Positions 34,272 through 46,262 are shown, numbered from the stretch's first letter. The stretch: DNA of 64,000 nucleotides from Catonia carolina (GCA_035578175.1 JAQMRL010000006.1:68950001-69014000); one strand, 5' to 3'. Made by a program: numbers and translations. Notes: generated by a model from the letters alone, not told the origin.

Positions 34272-35027
34272 CAGTGGTTCCCAACCCGCAGTGGTCTGCG
34301 GACCACTCAGCCTGAAAGTGAACTACCACGGACCACCCATTACATTATTGCATATATCTTATCAGTTGTAACCAAATTAAAAGGTGATTAAATAAAACAA
34401 ATTTTCAGAAATAAACTGTTATTATTAATTAAGAAACTATTATTACAAACACATAATTATTGTTATTTTCAGAAAGTAGGGTACATTGTATATCACAAAA
34501 TGTAAAAATATTTTAATTGTAAATTGTCTTTTAATAAAATAAGGAATACAGAATTTACTTAGTCGAAAATAACAATGAAAATTAAAAAATGAATTAAAAA
34601 TGAAATGAAAATTTCAATGCGACTTTTGTGCACGAATCTTTCTGACTAGCTGAGGAATTCTAGGTTTTAGGCTCTTGCTAAAAGCTACTCTCAAATCACT
34701 GCTTACACTTAGCCGATTTCGTTGTTTGTTTTTAATTAAAAATAAACTAGAGAACCCCTGCTGACACATAAGTGGTTGAAAAAATCATAAGATGCTACTT
34801 GCCGAATCTTGGGGAAGCCCAGGGCTTTCTTACACCACAACTCTTCTACCTTTACTTAATCTGAATCTTGAATGTATTTACTTAATCTTGTTCAATGAAA
34901 ATCGTAACTTGGTTTTAATCACGGGAAAATATTACTTTTTTATAAGTAGTCACCGGACTCTTACGGACCACCCCGAAGGCTCTCACGGACCACCTTTGGT
35001 CCGCAGACCACCGGTTGGGAAACACTG
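34272..35027. mobile_element. hAT element in Sine-C
   Basis: The ends CAGTGGTTCCCAACC and (reverse) CAGTGTTTCCCAACC are flanked by CTCTTGTG (34264-34271) and CTCTAGTG (35028-35035). It keeps a C-terminal transposase fragment and is otherwise degraded. Confidence 0.85.
34614..34730 (-). pseudogene. hAT transposase C-terminal tail
   Basis: A 38-codon frame with stop reads NKQRNRLSVSSDLRVALSKS and then PRIPQLV...QKSH. This is the classic ending of hAT (Buster/ZBED-like) transposases: (K/N)RNRL...DLRxAL...PRIxxL(V)...Q.SH. No upstream catalytic domain remains. It supports assignment of the surrounding 756-bp element to hAT and gives its coding direction. Confidence 0.8.
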
Positions 35028-35279
35028 CTCTAGTGGCTTTACTACGTAAAACGAGGAGTGAGGTGGTTTATCACTGCCTTGTTCACTGAATAGAACATTA
35101 TGCTTATCAACACGCCAGGCTCTCTGAAAAGCACGTTTCTTCCATCCTGTATATGACACCTGTACGTCATTCGCCACAGGGTCTGGCTTTATAAAGAAAC
35201 TCCATTACTCTTAGAGGAGACAACTGTGACAAGTATATTTTACATCTGTACCTCTTCTGTTGTAAAATGCTTTAACCCT

Positions 35280-35475
35280 TTCTAATCCAGTGTAACGAAG
35301 AAGTCACACTGGAGTGAAATAACAGACGTCAAAATTTTAGTTATTAGTGACTACTTTGGATTAGGAATGCTAGGTGTGAAGTGTAATAATTTTCTGTACC
35401 CTAGCCAGGAATTGAACTTAAGACTTCTGCTTTGCAGTGTAGCATACTGACTATTGCGCTACGGAGGCGACCATT
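35280..35475 (-). mobile_element. Sine-G copy
   Basis: Reverse-strand tRNA-like head (GCGCTACGGAGGCGACC at the right end), B-box region AGGAATTGAACTT, and a body shared with 26628-26770. Confidence 0.6.
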
Positions 35476-36416
35476 AATTAGTTTCTTTTAAAAATTAATT
35501 TTAGTTTTAAATATTCGTGTTCATTTACTAAAATAATGTAGCATTTCTTCGAATATGTCGTACGTACGTACAAGTATATTTTTTAGACTGTTTGTAAAAC
35601 TTGATTTTATTCATTTCATCAATATTTTTAAATGTAAAATATTTTGTCTTAAATGATGACTAAATTAAAATCATATTTAATTTTTTTGCTACAAATCAAG
35701 TAAGAGAATATATTTTATTTAAGAAGCCTGAACATAATTTTACATATTTATATTGTTGTATGAAACAATGAACAGATATTTTTTGTGTATAGTTAAAAAA
35801 ATTGGGATTGAAAGGGTTAATCATAATATCAGGTGACCATGTCTGTCGATTCGGGTAGACAGCCCGACAGGTTGTCAACCTGCAACATGGATAGTAGCGC
35901 CCGTACCCCGCATGGCCCAGTCTATTTTTCGAAACCTAAAAAACTCTATAACAAAATTGACTAATCAATGTTTCTTGTTATTAATACAATTGAAATAATT
36001 TTTTACGCTAAGTTAAACGATAGTTTTTTCTTGCCGAACGGTTGAGAGGTTACCGAGATAGCAAGGATTCAGAATATTGTTAATAAATAAAAAATTAAGT
36101 GACGTACGAATTTAAAATTTCGTACACGCTGTAAAAATATAATTGTCTAAGGTGTGTTAAAATTTCAAACTTTTTAATCAAATAATTCTCGAGTTATACG
36201 TCTCTAAACGCATGAAATTCTTTGCGGTAGCAAAAAAACCGGGTCTTTTTTATTCCAATCTTGAAATAGCAATTTTCAAACAACATTAAAAATATAGGAC
36301 TATTATATTATGTCAACGCAGAATAAAATGAGATAAATTTTGGTGTAAAGTACGTTATAATCCAACTCATAGTTTTAGCGCTGCAAAGGTTCAAACTCGG
36401 GTGTCTATGATTATGA
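35476..36416. other. AT-rich interval, no gene
   Basis: No coding sequence or repeat family recognised. Confidence 0.4.
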
Positions 36417-36976
36417 AACCGATAATAGTGTCTTTTACACCTCTACCTCTTCTGTTCTTAAATGATCCAATCATTTAATTGACTGACAATGTAATAAAAA
36501 ACATAATTATTTTTATAGCTCTGGAACTAACAGATCGAGTGCAAATAATTTAACACTCCATCTGTCTGTTATAGGCAGTTGTTGTTGTTTAGGTCATCAG
36601 CCAAAAAGCTGGTTTGAACCTGTAGAGGTTTCACTAAGTAAAACGAGGAGTGAGATGGTTTACAATTGCCTTCCTCACTGAATGGAAAAGTATGCTTATC
36701 AGTATGCCGGGCCCTCTGAAAAGCACATACTTTCCACTCTGCAAATGACACCTTCACTTCATTCACCACAGGGTCTGGCTGTATAGTGAAATTCATTACT
36801 TTCAGAGGAGGTAACTCTGACTAGTGTCTTTAACACCTCTACCTCTTCTGTTCTTAAATGATTCAGTCATTTTATTGGCTGACCATGTGATAAGAAACAG
36901 ACTATTTATTTTAGCCCTGCAACGAACAGACTGAGTGTATATAAATAATTTAATACTCCATCTGTCTGTTATAGAC
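36417..36976 (-). mobile_element. Two abutting Sine-C copies
   Basis: A 5' portion (36417-36575) is followed directly by a full copy (36576-36976), both on the minus strand. The shared Sine-C reading frame is open at 36569-36796. Confidence 0.75.
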
Positions 36977-37428
36977 AGTATGTAGATTATATTAGGTTAA
37001 AATTCGTACGTTCAAGATTTGTAACCGTTACTAAATTTTCTGTAATAGATTTGAAATGTTAAATTTCTAAAAGATATTTATTTATAATTTATAATAACAT
37101 TTAATATAATAACAATTCGATGACATTTAAATCGGTTACATCGTAAATCTTCTTTTACCGTATTTGTTTTCAGTAAGGTGACGGTCGGGGAAGATCATTA
37201 AAAATTATGCAGGCTGCATGAATTGCCTGAATTATGAATATAATATTAACCTTGGCATATGAAGCCCACTTTATTATTTTGTCAACTCATTAAATATTTA
37301 TTAAGTGCTAACAAAAATTTATGGGATTCGCTCTAAAAATATTTCTATCATCAGAATTTAATACAATTATTTTAAGAGCATTATTTGTTACCGAGAATTT
37401 TAAAAACAAGTAATTTTTTGTTTATTTT
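36977..37428. other. AT-rich interval, no gene
   Basis: No feature recognised. Confidence 0.4.
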
Positions 37429-37438
37429 TTAACTTAAA

Positions 37439-37769
37439 CCCACCGGGTTGGTCTAGAGGTAAAGACGTCGCCAAAATCAGCTATTTAACAGCTGATTTTC
37501 GGAGACGAAGGTTCCTGGTTCAAATCCTAGTAAAAATAGTTACTTTTAAACAAATTTGAATGCTAGACAGTGGTTACCGGTGTACTTTGATGGTTGGGGT
37601 TCACTTAACCATAGACTCTCAGGAATGGTCGACCTGAGTCTGTACAAGACTACATCTCATTTACACGTCATACACATCATCCTCATCTCATTGGATCATG
37701 GGGTTGCTTATTGTTCTCAAATGAACAGATTGCAACGTATCCTACATGCATTAGGAATTAAAAAAAAAA
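37439..37769 (+). mobile_element. Sine-E copy with 10-bp TSD
   Basis: Flanked by TTAACTTAAA (37429-37438, 37770-37779). Head, palindrome (one mismatch), B-box and A tail are all present. Confidence 0.88.
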
Positions 37770-37820
37770 TTAACTTAAAATATTTCACAATTTCTTCTTC
37801 GTAATAGATTTTGGAGTTAA

Positions 37821-38543
37821 GGGGAGATTCCACGATGGTTTTAACTGTAAATTTCAATTTTTGGTTTTTTATGTTTTTCAATAATTTAGGCCTATATCTA
37901 CCAGAAAATTGCATCAAAAAAATTTTTATTTTTTTTGGAAAAGCAAGTTTTTATCGGGGTAACCCAGAAAAATTATCATTTTACCAAGAATGAATAATTT
38001 ACATAATTTTATACTGCTCGTTTTGGTGCAAAGGAAATTTCAGTTTTTTACAATATCTGCATCACTATTTTTAATATTCTCAGCTGTTGGTTCAGCTTTC
38101 TAACCAACTGTTGATGGGAAATTTACTTGTTTGTATACATTTGTTTTTGATTTGTGTCTTGTTGTTTTTCCCTTTTCCCGTAAATTTACATTTTTAACAC
38201 TTAGGTACATTTTTATCAGATACCAAAAAAGCTATCAAGCTGAAATTTGTACCAGTTGATTCTCTTGTATATCCACGTAGGCCTACATCGACATTTTTAT
38301 AACTTCCTCAGGTGCTCCAAAGATTAGTAAAACGCAAAAAACGTAGAAAAAAATTTGTAAAAATGTTATGGTCCAAATTGAAAATTGAAAATTGAAAAAA
38401 TTAAATTAAAATGTCAGTAGCTAGAAAAACCCGAAAACTATAAGTGTGTAAAGTTTAATTTCACTATATTTTACCAATCCTATGAAAAATTTACCTAAAC
38501 AGAGCAAATTTAAAATTGGCGGGATACAAAGTACAATCTCCCC
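37821..38543. mobile_element. TTAA-flanked TIR element
   Basis: GGGGAGATT at the left and AATCTCCCC at the right, each with TTAA outside (37817-37820, 38544-38547). It is 723 bp and non-coding. The TTAA target suggests a piggyBac-like non-autonomous element; this is inference because the TIR is short. Confidence 0.6.
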
Positions 38544-38561
38544 TTAACATCGCATAGTTAA

Positions 38562-38930
38562 AGTGTTGTTTTTGTAGTTTAGGTCATCAGCCGAAGGGCT
38601 GGTTTGAATCGCTAGAGGCTTTACTAAGTAAAACGAGGTGTTAAGTGATTTACCGTGCCATCTCCACTAAGTAGAAAAGTATACGCTTATCACCATGCCA
38701 CCAGACCCTCTGAAAAGCATGTATTTTCCACCCTGCAAATGACACCTTCACTTCAATCACCACAGGATCTGGCTGTGTAATGAAATTTATTACTTTTAGA
38801 GGAGATAACTGTGACTAGTCTATTTTGCACCATTACCTCTTCTGTTGTTAAATAGTTCAGTCATTGTCACATGGGTGACCATATCGAGTGCCAATAACTT
38901 AATACTCCATCTGCCTGTTATGGGCAAAAT
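38562..38930 (-). mobile_element. Sine-C copy
   Basis: Near-full-length copy (GTAGTTTAGGTCATCAGCC ... CTGTTATGGGCAAAAT). Confidence 0.78.
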
Positions 38931-38966
38931 AAAACGTTGTAGGAAATAAAAAATCTACAACTTTTA

Positions 38967-39730
38967 CGAGGCGTGTTCAGAAAGTAAGTACCGTTTTCAA
39001 AAAAAAACAAGTAAAACAAATTTTTTTCAACACAATTTTATTTCTACATGAAAGCCCAAACCTTAAACTATTTTTCGACATAGTTTCCACCGATGTTCAA
39101 TTATTTGTCGTAGCGGGTGATCAATTTGTCTATACCCTCTTCGTAGAAGGTTCCCGCCAACGAATGTAGCCACGACTCCACGGTAGTTTTCACTTCATCG
39201 TCGGTTTCAAAGCGTTGGCCGCCTAGCTTCATGTGCAGGAACAAGTGGTAGTCAGACGGTGCCATGTCCGGGTTGTAGGGCAGGTGATCGAACTGCTCCC
39301 AACGAAATTGTCGAACCAATGTTTGAGTGTCACCAGCGGTATGGGGCCGAGCATTGTCATGGAGCAACACAATTCCGTTACTGAGCATTCCTCTCCGTTT
39401 GTTTTGAATTGCCCGCCTTAGTTTTCTTAAGGTTTCGCAATACCTTGCTGCATTAATGGTTTCACCTCTTGGGAGAAAATCAATGTGTTGCTGCCAAAAT
39501 CAAGTGAAAACTGTCGTGGAGTCGTGGCTACATTCGTTGGCGGGAACCTTCTACGAAGAGGGTATAGACAAATTGATCACCCGCTACGACAAGTGTTTGA
39601 ACATCGGTGGAAACTATGTCGGAAAATAGTGTAAGGTTTGTGCTTTCATGTAGAAATTAAATTTTGTTGAAAAAAAATTTGTTTTACTTGTTTTTTTTTT
39701 AAACGGTACTTACTTTCTGAACACGCCTCG
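38967..39730. mobile_element. Foldback mariner element 1
   Basis: The termini CGAGGCGTGTTCAGAAAGTA and its reverse complement are flanked by TA (38965-38966, 39731-39732). Arms 38967-39195 and 39502-39730 are 229-bp near-identical inverted repeats, far longer than a mariner TIR, because the right arm is an inverted copy of the element's own 3' end. Only 39196-39501 is single copy. Confidence 0.9.
39101..39501 (-). pseudogene. Mariner transposase C-terminal part
   Basis: On the minus strand the frame contains HIDFLPRGETINAARYC, then LLHDNARPHTAG (the second catalytic aspartate region), then LPYNPDMAPSDYHLF (the D34D-type third aspartate) and ends ...LITRYDK. This is the C-terminal half of a Tc1/mariner DDD transposase of about 345 residues. 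The N-terminal DNA-binding domain and first aspartate are missing, replaced by an inverted copy of the 3' end. It cannot encode a complete enzyme. Confidence 0.88.
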
Positions 39731-39887
39731 TATTTCTAGCAGTTTCTTCTCCTGAGCCTAGTTTAGCGTCAATTAGTGATTTTCCGTTTGTTAAAGTCGA
39801 ACAGAGGTTGATGTTAGTTTTGTGTTATTCACTCATGTTTAAAATTAGCTAGGTTATGTTTTTAATTTTATAATTTTTTTACCATTG

Positions 39888-40285
39888 CCCTTATAACAGA
39901 CAGATGGAGAGTTAAATTATTGGCACTCGATCTTCTAGTTCCAGGTCTACAAAAAAATAGTTGTGCTTCTTATCACATGGTCACCTAATTATATGACTGA
40001 ACTATTTAACAACAGAACAAGTCCAGGTGTAAAATACACTAGTCACAGTTATCTCCTGTGAGTAATAAATTTCATTACACAGCCAGATCCTGTGGTAAAT
40101 AAAGTGAAGGTGTCATTTGCAGGGCGGAAAGTAGATTATTTTCAGAGAGCCTGCCATGATGATTAGCATACTTTTCCACTTAGTGAGGAAGACAAAATTG
40201 TATAATAACTAACTCCTCGTTTTACTTAGTAAAGCCTCTACAAATTCAAACCAGCCTTTCTGCTGATAACCTAAACAACAATAAA
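39888..40285 (+). mobile_element. Sine-C copy
   Basis: Near-full-length, from CCCTTATAACAGACAGATGG to CCTAAACAACAATAA. Confidence 0.78.
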
Positions 40286-40334
40286 ATTGTTTACTAAAAA
40301 ACGTTGTTCGTGGTGTTTATGTAGTAATAAACAT

Positions 40335-40398
40335 TTTTCGTTATATTTCATTATTTAAATTGGCAAGAGAAACTCTTGTGATAGTTTTACACCAGATT
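40335..40398 (-). repeat. Rep-A head fragment
   Basis: 64 bases of the Rep-A head on the minus strand (TTGGCAAGAGAAACTC ... TTACACCAGA). The rest of 40286-40906 holds no recognised feature. Confidence 0.55.
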
Positions 40399-41090
40399 TT
40401 ATATTAAGTAAACACATCTTGTGGTTTATATTTAAAATTAAGGTGGATGTTACATAATGTAAACGAAGGAATCGTTGACCGAACTCATTAGGTATGCATA
40501 ATTTTTTTAGAGTAGGATTCCTTTTTATGATTGTACAGTCATCACCGCAACTAAATAAGGTATCCTGTATTCAGTTTATTTTAGGTGAACTATTCAAGTG
40601 ATTGCATTTGACAAGACTATTCGGATAATATGTTCTTGTTCATTTCTTTTTGAAAGAATACGTGAATGAATAAATAATGAGAATAAATATTTGTGGTGTT
40701 TATATAATGAATGACATGTCAAAAGTACTTTTTTTCAAGTTGAGAATTGTATTAAAGAATCTTTGTACTCACGAAACTGCATCTTTTGCTTGCCTTCTTT
40801 ATTCATATTTCAATACCAACATTTTATTTACACTACAGCTGTGAGTCCTCCATTGGTTAAGACTTCTTCTTCAGGTATTCCAAACCGTTTACAATAATAA
40901 TATTCTTTGTCTCATACTACTCAAACACGCTATTTAGTCTTACGTACACTTAGACAGAAAACTTACATGAAACGCATATGTCACAAACACACGCCACAAA
41001 CTCAGAACTTCTATCAACTGAAACGCTCACTCGATAGACGTTCTAAATTAAATATATCATATAAATTAACAATCTACAAGACAGTTTTAA

Positions 41091-42067
41091 CCTTTTGAGG
41101 ACTATGCACGTATGTTTCATGGGTTTAGTCCAAAAAATTACAAACGCACTGGTACATTTGCTTCATTTTTTATACTAATACATGTAAATACAAGTTCTAA
41201 ATAAATGTATCATTATACAGGCTTTGTTTTACACGATGGAAAAAGCATGTGCATTAACCTTGCTAATGTGTTCAGAAAATCAGTATTATTGCGTTAGCTT
41301 CTTGCTACCATTTGTTTACTAATACAGAATATTTCTTTCCCTGGGAAAATATTCTGCCCTTAATATTCTGCCCTTAACAGATAGGTGGAGTGTCAAATTT
41401 ATACTCAATCTGTTCGTTGCAGGGCTAAAATAAATAGTTCTGTTTCTTATCACATGGTCAGCCAATTAAATGACTGAATCATTTAAGAACAGAAGAGGTA
41501 GAGGTGTAAAAGACACTAGTCAGAGTTATCTCCTCTGAAAGTAATGAATTTCATTGTACAGCCAGACCCTGTTTTGAATGAAGTGAAGGTGTCATTTGTA
41601 GAGTGGAAAATATGTGCTTTTCAGAGGGCCCGGCATGCTGATAAGCGTACTTTTCCACTCAGTGAGGAAGGCAATTGTAAACCACCTCACTCCTCGTTTT
41701 ACTTAGTAAAACCTCTAGAGGTTCAAACCAGCCTTTCGGCTGTTGACCTAAACAACAACAACTGGGAAAATAAATGTTTTACAATAATATAAATCTTGTA
41801 TTATGTATATATTTTGTTTTATTTTAAACGTTTCGTTTAATTGTTTATTTTGTGAAAATACGAGTGGAAATGGTTGGCTTTAGTGGTAAGCGTCTCTGGG
41901 ATGAAGAAGTATTACTGTCACTCTACGAAAATTATTTAGTTCCAGGGATGGAGAATTGAGAAAAAATATGTGAATAATAAATTCGGGAAGAAGAAGTAAC
42001 TGAAAAATTTAAAACGAAATCAAATTGTGGGCTAAGTTTTAGGTTGAAAAACATAGTCCTCAAAAGG
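41091..42067. mobile_element. piggyBac-like element with TTAA target
   Basis: The termini CCTTTTGAGGACTATG and CATAGTCCTCAAAAGG are perfect inverted repeats, each bordered by TTAA (41087-41090, 42068-42071). Near the right end a short plus-strand frame (MVGFSGKRLWDEEVLLSLYE) looks like a piggyBac N-terminus. The transposase core is missing, and a Sine-C occupies the interior. Confidence 0.82.
41352..41761 (+). mobile_element. Sine-C copy with 11-bp TSD
   Basis: Flanked by CTGGGAAAATA (41341-41351, 41762-41772). The 5' end carries a small direct duplication (TATTCTGCCCTTAA twice). The shared reading frame is open at 41544-41792. The tail is AACAACAACAA. Confidence 0.87.
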
Positions 42068-42174
42068 TTAAGATCAATCTTTACATATTGAGTTCAACTG
42101 TGGGCATCTGCTAAAGCTTCACACACGAAACATACAAGCGATTCAAAACAAGATTCTACGAGCGATAACGCAAT

Positions 42175-42614
42175 CATTGGCGGGATCTGGGGGGGGGCAA
42201 GGGGGGCACTTGCCCCCCCAATATTCTACTGGTATACATTTTTAACCAAGTTAGTGTATCGAAAAAATAATTTTAGTCTAGCTATCATGGAAAATATTTT
42301 GAAGTTGACATTTTGGCGTCTTAAAGAATATTTCACAATCAATTTGTATGTGCAATAAGCATTTAATCAGGTAGGGTAAATTTTAGGTTTACATCAATTG
42401 GGAGTTAAAATGACGTTTTAACGTTAAAATCCCGACAAAATTTACTTTTTAATTTAGCCTAAAAACAGCCCTAAAATTGAGTTGAAGGCAATAAAAATCT
42501 CAAAATTTTCCGGGGGAGGTCCCCCGGACCCCCCCTTGTGCCGGGGGGTATTCCATACCCCCCAGACCCCCCGGTATTTGCCCCCCCAATGACTCCCGCC
42601 AAATCCCGCCTATG
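42175..42614. mobile_element. hAT-like element with 8-bp TSD
   Basis: The ends CATTGGCGGGATCTGG and (reverse) CATAGGCGGGATTTGG are flanked by AACGCAAT (42167-42174, 42615-42622). Long G and C runs form strong subterminal hairpins. 440 bp, non-coding. Related in sequence to 57074-57822. Confidence 0.85.
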
Positions 42615-42664
42615 AACGCAATGTATCTTTTAGCTCCCTTTTACACGATCTACATGAGATTTTT

Positions 42665-42925
42665 GAAGATGCGTTTTACGATGAATTATATTATAAATAA
42701 TCAAAGTTATAGGAAATTAGAAAAAAACATAACTTTTATTTAAGAATTTTCCTCCACTGAGCCTAGTTAAGAAGCAAAATTACTGATTTCCCGTATTTTT
42801 AAGTCAAACTGAGGTTGATTTTTATTTTGTTTCATTTTCCGTATTTTTAAGTCAAACTGAGGTTGATTTTCATTTTGTATCATTCACTCATGATTATAAT
42901 TAGGTTATGTTTTTATTATTTTACG
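42665..42925 (-). repeat. Rep-A fragment with 54-bp tandem duplication
   Basis: Minus-strand Rep-A body. The stretch around CGTATTTTTAAGTCAAACTG occurs twice in tandem (about 42790-42895). Confidence 0.65.
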
Positions 42926-42939
42926 TTTATTTAAAGTCC

Positions 42940-43090
42940 CATCAACAGCTTGATCTTAGCGGCTACGTTCGGTTAAGAAACTGTGGCGATGAGTTTTGGT
43001 ACATAATTTTTCCAGACCCTAGCTGGGAATCGAACCCGGAACCTCCACTTAGTAGATTAGCGTGCTAATTATAACGCCACGGAGGCGAAT
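42940..43090 (-). mobile_element. Sine-G copy
   Basis: Reverse-strand tRNA-like head with a B-box (GGGAATCGAACCC) and CGCCACGGAGGCGAA at its 5' end. Confidence 0.65.
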
Positions 43091-43099
43091 ATTTTTCAT

Positions 43100-43315
43100 T
43101 TTACATTGTTTAATAATGATTAAACATTGGTTAAATGTTTAATTATTTACATTGGCAAGAGGAAGTCATGTGAATGTTTCACATGATTCTTTTTTTTTAA
43201 GTTCTTCGGAGATTGATTTTCATTTTACATCGTTTAATGATTAACCATAGATTATATTATTCATTATTTACATAGGCAAGAGAAGTTGTGTGAGTGTATT
43301 ACATTAGATTTTTAT
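43100..43315 (-). repeat. Two Rep-A head fragments
   Basis: Two successive head-like segments (TTGGCAAGAGGAAGTC..., GGCAAGAGAAGTTGTGTGAG) end in TTTCAC and ATTAGA. Confidence 0.5.
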
Positions 43316-43900
43316 TAATCACGTGGATAAAAATAAATATAGAATATTGCCTAAGTATTAAAATCATTTGTATAAAATCCGATAAATTTATGGTTTAAAA
43401 TAAACAAGTTTTACGTACGTTCCTTTTCCTATACATAGAAAATTTATTGACTACCTAATTATCCTCGGAATTTTCGTTTTAATCTTCAGATTAGTTATGA
43501 TGTCATTAAGTGATAATTTCTTCTCACATTATCAGTTAATTAAATTTAATTTAATTGCAGATTAATAGCGTATAAGAAAAGAAGAGGTAGAGATGGTAAG
43601 CAACAATACTTATCAGCGTTATCTCCTCTAAAAGTACCAAATAAATTTTATTATCTTTATAATTATTATAAGAAGTACAAATACGCTCACAACCATTACT
43701 CAATCATGACGTAACATTATTCTTTCATTTCCGGTTTACCTAGAAAGATAAAATTCGTCACAATCTCCTACTGCATGCTACAAGAGAAGTCGGTTGGCGA
43801 AGATCAGTTGTCTCTTAATTCATTTAATAGCAATTTCATTTCCATTACATGTCCATTTATTTTATTATGTTAAAAAAAGATTACTAAAAGTGTATGTAAA
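43316..43900. other. AT-rich interval with Sine-C fragment
   Basis: 43570-43655 resembles the Sine-C middle on the plus strand (AAGAAGAGGTAGAG ... TTATCTCCTCTAAAAG). Nothing else recognised. Confidence 0.45.
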
Positions 43901-43902
43901 AC

Positions 43903-44225
43903 CCACCGGGTTGGTCTAGAGATAAAGTCGTCGCCAAAATCAGCTGTTTAACAGCTGTTCTTCGAAGACGAAGGTTCCTGGTTCAAATCTTAGTAAAGGT
44001 AGTTACATTTATTCGGATTTGAATACTAGACTGTGGTTACCGGTGTACTTTGATGGTTGGGGTTCAACTAACCATACTCTCTCAGGAATAGTCGGCCTGG
44101 GTCTGTACAAACTACACCTCATTTACACGTCATACACATCATTCTCATCTCTCATTGGGTCATGGGGTTGCTTATTGTTCTGAATTGAACAGATTGCAAC
44201 GAACACAAATTAGGAATAAAAAAAA
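43903..44225 (+). mobile_element. Sine-E copy
   Basis: Full length with A-box, palindrome, B-box and A tail. Likely TSD TGTATGTAA / TGTATATAA on the two sides. Confidence 0.82.
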
Positions 44226-45092
44226 ATGTATATAATTGTTAGGCAACTGAAAACAACTAAGCCTGTAGATTTAGTGTGTTAAGGAAAAGACTACCAACAA
44301 TACTGTCAAACTGTAAATTACATTTAAGTTATGTATAAAATATAAGTTTATGAAACAAATGGTTATCTACAAAAATTATTAAGCTACTTTTAAGTAATAT
44401 ATTTTATATACATTTATTTACCCAAGCTACTAAATTAATGTTTAATTATTATGATAAAAACAAAAGCCTATACTTGATCTACCATTCTGTTGTAAAAATG
44501 CATATTTCAATATTGATAGGGAAAAATCAATAGCGAAAATCATTTCCCTAACTTTACGAGGAGCCAAATTAGCATTTTTTGTAATGGCTGCCATATTAAA
44601 ACGGAACATCGGATTTTATTTTTGAATAAATAAGGTTGGTTTTCATTTTGCATCATTCACTCATGATTAAAATAAGGTTATGTTTTTGAGGTTAGTTTTT
44701 TGTTTATTTCTAATGTTTATTACAAATGTTAAGGTTATATATTTCATTATTTGCATTGGCAAGAGTAATTCGAGAGAGTGTTTACATCAGATTGTTTTTG
44801 TAATGTTTGGTTGAAGTAGCTAACAAAAGTTTAAAAAGCACATTAACAGAAAAGCTGCTAAGAACTGGTTACTTGCGTAAATTTCTATATCTCCGACAAA
44901 TTTTTAAATAAAAAAATTAAGTCGAATTAACGTAGGAAAGAACAGGCTTTAATTGCTGAATGGTTAAAAAAAAATTCGATCGGTAGTAAAAGATTGGACC
45001 AAAAAATTAAAACATAGGCAATTTGACCGCTTGGGCCGGAGGGTTACAAAAGAGGGTAACTACCCCAAAGAAGTTAAAAATTTTTAAAAAAA
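44226..45092. other. AT-rich interval with Rep-A head fragment
   Basis: Minus-strand Rep-A head at about 44632-44798. The remainder has no recognised feature. Confidence 0.5.
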
Positions 45093-45327
45093 TTGGTGTA
45101 AAACACTAACAAGACTTTCTCTGTTCATATTAAAAATACGAAAAACCAGCTGTCGTTTTAACACTAAACTTAACTGTATAGAAAAATGCTCGAAAAAAGA
45201 GTTGTAAGTTTTTTAATTTGCTTTAACTTTGATTATATACATTTTTGTCGTAAAATGTACGTATACCGTACTAAGGCCGAAATTGTAAAAGCAAAACACA
45301 TCATATTACCGATTTTAACGAGAAAAA

Positions 45328-46262
45328 TCTGGTGTGAAACACTCACACAACTTTCTCTTGCCAATGCAAATAATTAACAATAAACCTAACATTAGTATTA
45401 AAACATTAGAAATGAACAAAAACTAACCTCAAAAACATAACCTTATTTTAATCATGAGTGAATGACGCAAAATGACAATCGAACTCAGTTTGGCTTAAAA
45501 ATACGGAAAATCACGCTTTCACGCTAAACTAGGCTCTGTAGAGAAAAATGCTCTAAGCAAAAGTTGTAGATCTTTTAATTTTCTATAAATTTAATTATAT
45601 ACACTTTTGTCGTAAAATGCATACTAAGACCAAAATGTTAAAAAAATCGATTTTTCTCATGTTTTCGTGAGAAAAAAAACAGAAAATCGCAAATTACCGC
45701 TAAACTAAGCGGTATAAAAAAAAAATGTTTGAAATAAAAGTTGTAGGTTTTTAAATTCTCTACAATTTTTATTATATAAGTTTTTGCGCTAAAATTTATA
45801 TTAAAGCCGTAATCTTAAAAAAAACAACGTTTTTACGTGAAAACAGCCTCACCGAGAATTTCAGCAAACATGGCGCCTACCCTATCTTGTAGAAAATAAA
45901 AAATTGAGTAAAATAGGCGATTTTAAAAAAAATCGTAGGACCAGTTTTTGAGAAAATCGCAAAAAACTGAAAAATTATACGAATAAACTACTACTTCCGG
46001 TTGACCGATTTTGATGAAAATGTTGTGTCGCGTCCGGTAGTGGTATGTAACTTAAGTTTCAAGTTTCAAGTTCGTACGATGTTCCGTTCTTGAGATATTC
46101 TGTTCACACACAGACCAATCGCTAAAAACATGTTTTTTGGGTTCAGGGGGTCTGAAAACGTATAGATCCGGTGAAAACTCTATTTCGAAAAATCGACATG
46201 AAAACAATACTTTCCTTCCTATTTATTCATATTCCTATATTCATATAGGCAAGAGAAAGTAA
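45328..46262 (+). mobile_element. Rep-A copy nested in old Rep-A
   Basis: Near-consensus, with almost no (CA)n tract (ACACACAGACC). The hairpin end carries a small duplication (ATTCATATTCCTATATTCAT). Confidence 0.8.

Larger units (their letters stand above)
34226..35275 (-). mobile_element. Sine-C copy with hAT insertion
   Basis: Sine-C halves at 34226-34271 and 35028-35275 surround a hAT element placed at the CTCTAGAG site. Confidence 0.8.
38935..39885 (-). repeat. Decayed Rep-A split by a mariner
   Basis: Rep-A body words (CTACAACTTTTA at 38955, then GCCTAGTTTAGCGTCAATTAG at about 39758) flank the mariner insertion. Confidence 0.55.
40907..42174 (+). pseudogene. LINE reverse transcriptase remnant, interrupted
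   Basis: The first part (40907-41090) reads ...KRSLDRRSKLNISYKLTIYK..., and after a 977-bp piggyBac-like insertion the frame family resumes at 42072-42174 (FTY-stop-VQLWASAKASHT..., RNIQAIQNKILRAI in another frame). This is the Jockey-type reverse transcriptase C-terminal region. It is broken by an in-frame stop, a frameshift and two DNA transposons, so it is long dead. The upstream catalytic core is absent. Confidence 0.75.
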
